Position numbers and translations under genes: made by a program. This document shows positions 46,111 through 49,431 of a stretch of 49,431 bases of DNA, piece by piece (within the stretch, counting starts at the first letter, position 1; each line of letters begins with the position of its first letter). Location: assembly GCF_018861755.1 (NCBI RefSeq), contig NZ_JAHLEF010000038.1, positions 1 through 49,431 of the forward strand, read 5' to 3'. The notes beneath the pieces are model-generated. The model saw only the letters and a program-made list of their open reading frames with translations, was not told the origin of the DNA and ran no database searches. This DNA is from Clostridium sp. CF012. GTDB taxonomy: Bacteria; Bacillota; Clostridia; Clostridiales; Clostridiaceae.

Positions 46111-46132
46111 TAAAAAAAACCGCCTTTCGGCG
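46111..46132 (-). terminator. Terminator of zapA
   Basis: CGCC/GGCG stem with a TTTC loop (CGCCTTTCGGCG), followed by a long T-run on the minus strand. Confidence 0.8.
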
Positions 46133-46161
46133 ATAATTTAGCTGTATTCTATGAAATAAAT

Positions 46162-46761
46162 TTATTTTTGATCCTTAGTTAAAAGCGGATTACTAATTTT
46201 TCTTTGTTTAGCTAAACTAATTTGGTACTCTATCAATTTGTTTTGTAAATCAATTATTTTGTACTTAGAAGATTGGAGCTTAAATCTCATGTCTTTATTC
46301 TCTACTTTTATTTTTCTATTTTCTTCAATACAAAATTTCGTAGACTCTTTCATTGCTTCTAATTCTTTCCCAATCCTTATATTTTCTTGCTCTAAGGTTT
46401 TTATATACTCACCATTTTCTATATTTTTGAATTTATTGTGCAATTCCTCATTATATGCTTCCATATGATTTAATTGTTTTTTAAAATCTTCTAGTTGCAG
46501 AACAGATTCCTTATCATGCTTCTCTAAAGATTCACTTTTATTTGAAAGCTCCTTGCAAAGTGAATGACTTTTAAACAAATCATCGCCTAAGTTTAAAGCA
46601 GTTAAAATTGCTGCGGAAGAAGTGCTAAGCTTTTCATTGTTACCCATTATGCCCTTAATTTTTTTATCCACATAGCTAGCTACCATATGTAAATATTCTT
46701 CTCTTTCTTCACCTTTTAAGTTATATTCATTGCCATTTATCTTTATTGTTACAACGTTCAT
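46162..46761 (-). CDS. zapA: ZapA-like cell-division protein with long coiled coil
   Basis: 199 residues. The N-terminal 80 residues carry the ZapA globular domain (VTIKINGNEYNLKGEEREEYLHMVASYVDKKIKG); the conserved SSAAILTALNLGDDLF helix follows. The rest (about 75-190) is one long charged coiled coil. Bacillus ZapA is only about 85 residues; clostridial forms are often extended, but this is long. ZapA bundles FtsZ filaments and promotes Z-ring assembly. Neighbour of pheT, as is common in clostridia. Single gene. Confidence 0.88.
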   Translation of the reverse strand: MNVVTIKINGNEYNLKGEEREEYLHMVASYVDKKIKGIMGNNEKLSTSSAAILTALNLGDDLFKSHSLCKELSNKSESLEKHDKESVLQLEDFKKQLNHMEAYNEELHNKFKNIENGEYIKTLEQENIRIGKELEAMKESTKFCIEENRKIKVENKDMRFKLQSSKYKIIDLQNKLIEYQISLAKQRKISNPLLTKDQK

Positions 46762-46877
46762 CTAAAACACCCTCTTAGACAGATTAGTTATATTCATTGT
46801 ACCACAATATACCTTTTAATAAAACCATATCTTGAAATTAATTAACAGAATATTTCTTTAATATTCCTAGTAATAAT

Positions 46878-46911
46878 AAAAACCCTCTTATTCCTAAGAG
46901 AGTTTTTATTT
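46878..46911 (-). terminator. Terminator of pheT
   Basis: AAAAACC-CTCTTA / TAAGAG-AGTTTTT stem with a 4-nt loop, 8 bp behind the pheT stop codon. Confidence 0.8.
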
Positions 46912-46918
46912 GAGATTA

Positions 46919-49297
46919 TTATCTAAGCTGAGCACCTAATTTATGTTCTAAAGTTCTTAATATTTTTTCGTGCACTTTGTTTACTTCCTCATCCGTTAAA
47001 GTCTTATCTTCACGTCTATACACAATAGCATAGGCAATACTTTTTTTACCTTCAGCTATTTGTATGCCTTTATATACATCAAACAACTTAGTACTTTCTA
47101 AAATATTTCCACCTTGTTTTACAATTACATCCTCAATATCTTGAACTAGAATTTCATCATCAACTATAAGTGCAATATCTCTTGTTACAGCAGGGAATTT
47201 TGGAAGTGAAGTATATTTCTTATTTAAGTCAGCATATTTATAAAGAATATCTAGGTTTAATTCTGCTATATAACATCTTTGTTCCACTTCATAATTCTCT
47301 GACACTTTAGGATGAATTTCACCAACAACACCTATAAGTTCTCTCTTTACATATAAATTCGAGGTTTTTCCAGGGTGATAAGTCGAATTCTCACTTTCTC
47401 TTTTAAATGAAATATTTCTTAGTCCCAAACTATCTATTACATTTTCCACAACCCCTTTTAAATCCAAATAATCAACATTTCCATACATTCCTATAGTTAA
47501 TATATTTCTCTCTTCTGGGAGCATCGTAGAATCTTCATTAGGTATATAAACTTTTCCTATTTCGAATAATCTAGCTTCTTCATTATTTCTTGAATAATTC
47601 CGACCTAAACATTCCATCATAGACGCTATGGTAGTAGTTCTCATTATACTATAATCTTCTCCTAGAGGATTTTTTATAGTAACTACTTTTCTAAGCTGGC
47701 TATCTTCTGGCACTAGAATTTTATTAAATATTTTAGGACTTACAAAGGAATAGCTTATGGATTGATTAAGCGCACTGGAAATTAAAGAAAGTACCACTTT
47801 ATCTTCTAATTTCTGCTTTTCACTTTTTCCACTTTTTGAAGTTGCACAATTAGGTACAGTTGATGGTATACTATCATAGCCATATATTCTAGCTATTTCT
47901 TCGGCGATGTCTTCTCTGATATTAATGTCAGCTCTATTTGTAGGTACCTTTATTATTAGTAAGTCACCTAGTATTTCTGTAGCTAGTTCCAATCTATCGA
48001 GGTATATTTTCATATAACCTTTTGATATATCAGTTCCTAAAAAATAATTTATCCAATTTGAATCTACTTCTAGTGTATGAGGTTTTAAAATTTTTGGATA
48101 TACATCTATACATCCTTCCATTATTTCACCCGCACCTAATTCTTGTACTAAATGACAAGCTCTATCCATAGCCATTTGTACCATATTAGGATCTAAATCT
48201 TTTTCAAATTTTGAAGAGGCATCAGTTCTTAGTGATAATTTTTTAGAAGCGAGCCTTATATTTACCCCATCAAAGTTTGCACTCTCAAATATTATGCTAC
48301 TGCTATCCTCTTTAATTTCGGAATTTAAGCCTCCCATTATGCCTGCAAGACCTATAGTTATATCTCCATCTTTAATATTTAAAATGCTTTCATCTAATTC
48401 TCTCTCTACTTCATCCAACGTAATAAATTTTTCGTTAGGGTTAGCTCTTTCAACCACTATATTATTAGTAGTAATTTGCCTAGCATCAAAAGCATGCATA
48501 GGTTGACCAAGCTCAAGCATTACAAAGTTTGTAATATCAACTATATTATTTATAGGTCTAAGTTCCGCCTCTATTAGTCTTTCTTGCATCCATTGTGGAG
48601 ATGGCTCTATTTTTACATTTCTTATACCCTTTAACATGTATCTTCTGCAAAGTTCATCTTTAATATTAACTTTATAAGCATCTTCCACATTCTCGACGCA
48701 AGTAGCAGTGTAATCAAGAGCTGGTTTTCTATATTCAATTCCCAAAGTTGCAGCTGTTTCTCTAGCTATGCCTAGAACACTTAAGCAATCTGGCCTATTT
48801 GAAGTTATTTCAAAATCTATTAATACACTTTGAAGATTTAAAACTTCTTTTATGTCTTTTCCAATAGGTGTATCCCCTGGAAGAATCATTAGTCCATGAA
48901 CGGGTTCATCCCCAGCAATTCCTAGCTCTTCCTCAGAGCAGAACATACCATTAGAAAGTATACCACGAAGCTTCCCTTTTTTTATCTTTAATCCTCCGTG
49001 CAAACTTGATCCATGAAGCGCTACTGGTATAATATCCTGCTCCTTCATATTAGTAGCTGCAGTAACAATTTGTATTGGCAGGTCTAGTCCTATATTTACT
49101 TGACATACAACTAATGCGTCGGCATCCGGATGTTTTACTATTTCTATTATCTTACCCGTAACTACATTTTCAATTTCAGCACCGGATATAATAATCTCTT
49201 CTACTTTTGAACCGGACATAGTTAGTTTATCGGAAAGCTCCTTTGGTGAAATATCTATATCAACATAATCTTTAAGCCATTTAACTGGTACTTTCAT
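46919..49297 (-). CDS. pheT: Phenylalanyl-tRNA synthetase beta subunit
   Basis: 792 residues from ATG 49297, which has AGGAGG 8 bases upstream; the longer frame starting at 49315 lacks a site. Domains in order: N-terminal [10 protein letters not shown], tRNA-binding OB fold (about 40-150), B3/B4 editing domain (about 200-375), B5 (about 400-470), catalytic-core-like region, and C-terminal anticodon-binding FDX-ACB domain (about 700-792, [15 protein letters not shown]). It works as alpha2-beta2 with PheS. PheS is not in the window and is not directly upstream, since the next 134 bp are non-coding. Confidence 0.97.
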   Translation of the reverse strand: MKVPVKWLKDYVDIDISPKELSDKLTMSGSKVEEIIISGAEIENVVTGKIIEIVKHPDADALVVCQVNIGLDLPIQIVTAATNMKEQDIIPVALHGSSLHGGLKIKKGKLRGILSNGMFCSEEELGIAGDEPVHGLMILPGDTPIGKDIKEVLNLQSVLIDFEITSNRPDCLSVLGIARETAATLGIEYRKPALDYTATCVENVEDAYKVNIKDELCRRYMLKGIRNVKIEPSPQWMQERLIEAELRPINNIVDITNFVMLELGQPMHAFDARQITTNNIVVERANPNEKFITLDEVERELDESILNIKDGDITIGLAGIMGGLNSEIKEDSSSIIFESANFDGVNIRLASKKLSLRTDASSKFEKDLDPNMVQMAMDRACHLVQELGAGEIMEGCIDVYPKILKPHTLEVDSNWINYFLGTDISKGYMKIYLDRLELATEILGDLLIIKVPTNRADINIREDIAEEIARIYGYDSIPSTVPNCATSKSGKSEKQKLEDKVVLSLISSALNQSISYSFVSPKIFNKILVPEDSQLRKVVTIKNPLGEDYSIMRTTTIASMMECLGRNYSRNNEEARLFEIGKVYIPNEDSTMLPEERNILTIGMYGNVDYLDLKGVVENVIDSLGLRNISFKRESENSTYHPGKTSNLYVKRELIGVVGEIHPKVSENYEVEQRCYIAELNLDILYKYADLNKKYTSLPKFPAVTRDIALIVDDEILVQDIEDVIVKQGGNILESTKLFDVYKGIQIAEGKKSIAYAIVYRREDKTLTDEEVNKVHEKILRTLEHKLGAQLR

Positions 49298-49320
49298 TTT
49301 ATATCCTCCTAGCATTGTTT

Positions 49321-49338
49321 GATAGTGTTAACACTATC
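49321..49338. promoter_or_regulatory. Palindrome upstream of pheT
   Basis: GATAGTGTTAACACTATC, a perfect 18-bp palindrome about 24 bp before the pheT start. A second imperfect hairpin (AAATCCCTGC / GCAAGGGTTT, about 49355-49378) lies farther upstream. No T-box motif seen. Confidence 0.45.
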
Positions 49339-49431
49339 TTTGTTTTATTTATATAAATCCCTGCTTTAGCAAGGGTTTAAACTGTTTTTATAACAAAAAA
49401 ACAATGACCCCCTCTTTTTGGTATAATTGTT

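Overview
The window is AT-rich, gene-dense chromosomal DNA with strong Shine-Dalgarno sites, frequent TTG/GTG starts, intrinsic terminators and families typical of Firmicutes. An AbrB regulator, Spo0A-like boxes, a Clostridium-type rRNA leader, a ferredoxin-fused aldo/keto reductase and Opp transport point to a spore-forming Clostridium. I cannot name the species. I saw no tRNA gene, CRISPR array, transposase or prophage.

Left edge to about 8 kb: the minus strand carries the promoter and leader of an rRNA operon whose 16S gene lies off the left edge. Then come a Gre factor with an apparent ATT start, a TerD-VWA (TerF-like) protein, a cold-shock protein, an aldo/keto reductase with a ferredoxin tail, an HD (p)ppGpp-hydrolase-like protein, a MORN-repeat protein, a HAD phosphatase and a secreted beta-carbonic anhydrase next to an ACT-like protein.

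From 7 to 18.5 kb the region is shaped by a short dispersed palindromic repeat built on GGTGCCACCCACGTGGCAAG. I count seven copies. One forms the 3' end of the HAD gene, and two sit right behind the stop codons of a tandem pair of endonuclease IV genes. The same region holds an M20 amidohydrolase, a family-1 6-phospho-beta-glucosidase, a reading frame broken by three amber codons, two DUF6465 paralogues flanking a divergent M24 peptidase / XRE-cupin pair, small membrane proteins and a Cys/Gly-rich peptide.

From 18.9 to 35.2 kb are nucleic-acid and regulatory genes: two ABC-F proteins, a DEAD-box helicase (DEGD variant), RecQ, an XPD-type Fe-S helicase with an N-terminal nuclease-like domain, a LytTR two-component pair plus a stand-alone receiver, a YajQ-type protein, AbrB, and a MarR regulator with its MFS exporter. 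A 550-bp gene desert (30.3-30.84 kb) carries a promoter that closely matches the abrB promoter, including its Spo0A-box-like site.

From 35.3 to 49.4 kb are transport and housekeeping genes: a complete oppABCDF operon, an S41 protease with an Ig-like tail, a polar amino-acid ABC transporter with an ArgR-box-like operator, a long ZapA, and pheT at the right edge.

The observations most worth following are the dispersed repeat family and its link to the nfo duplication, the abrB-like orphan promoter, the ATT-started Gre factor, the triple-amber frame and the ArgR-type operator.
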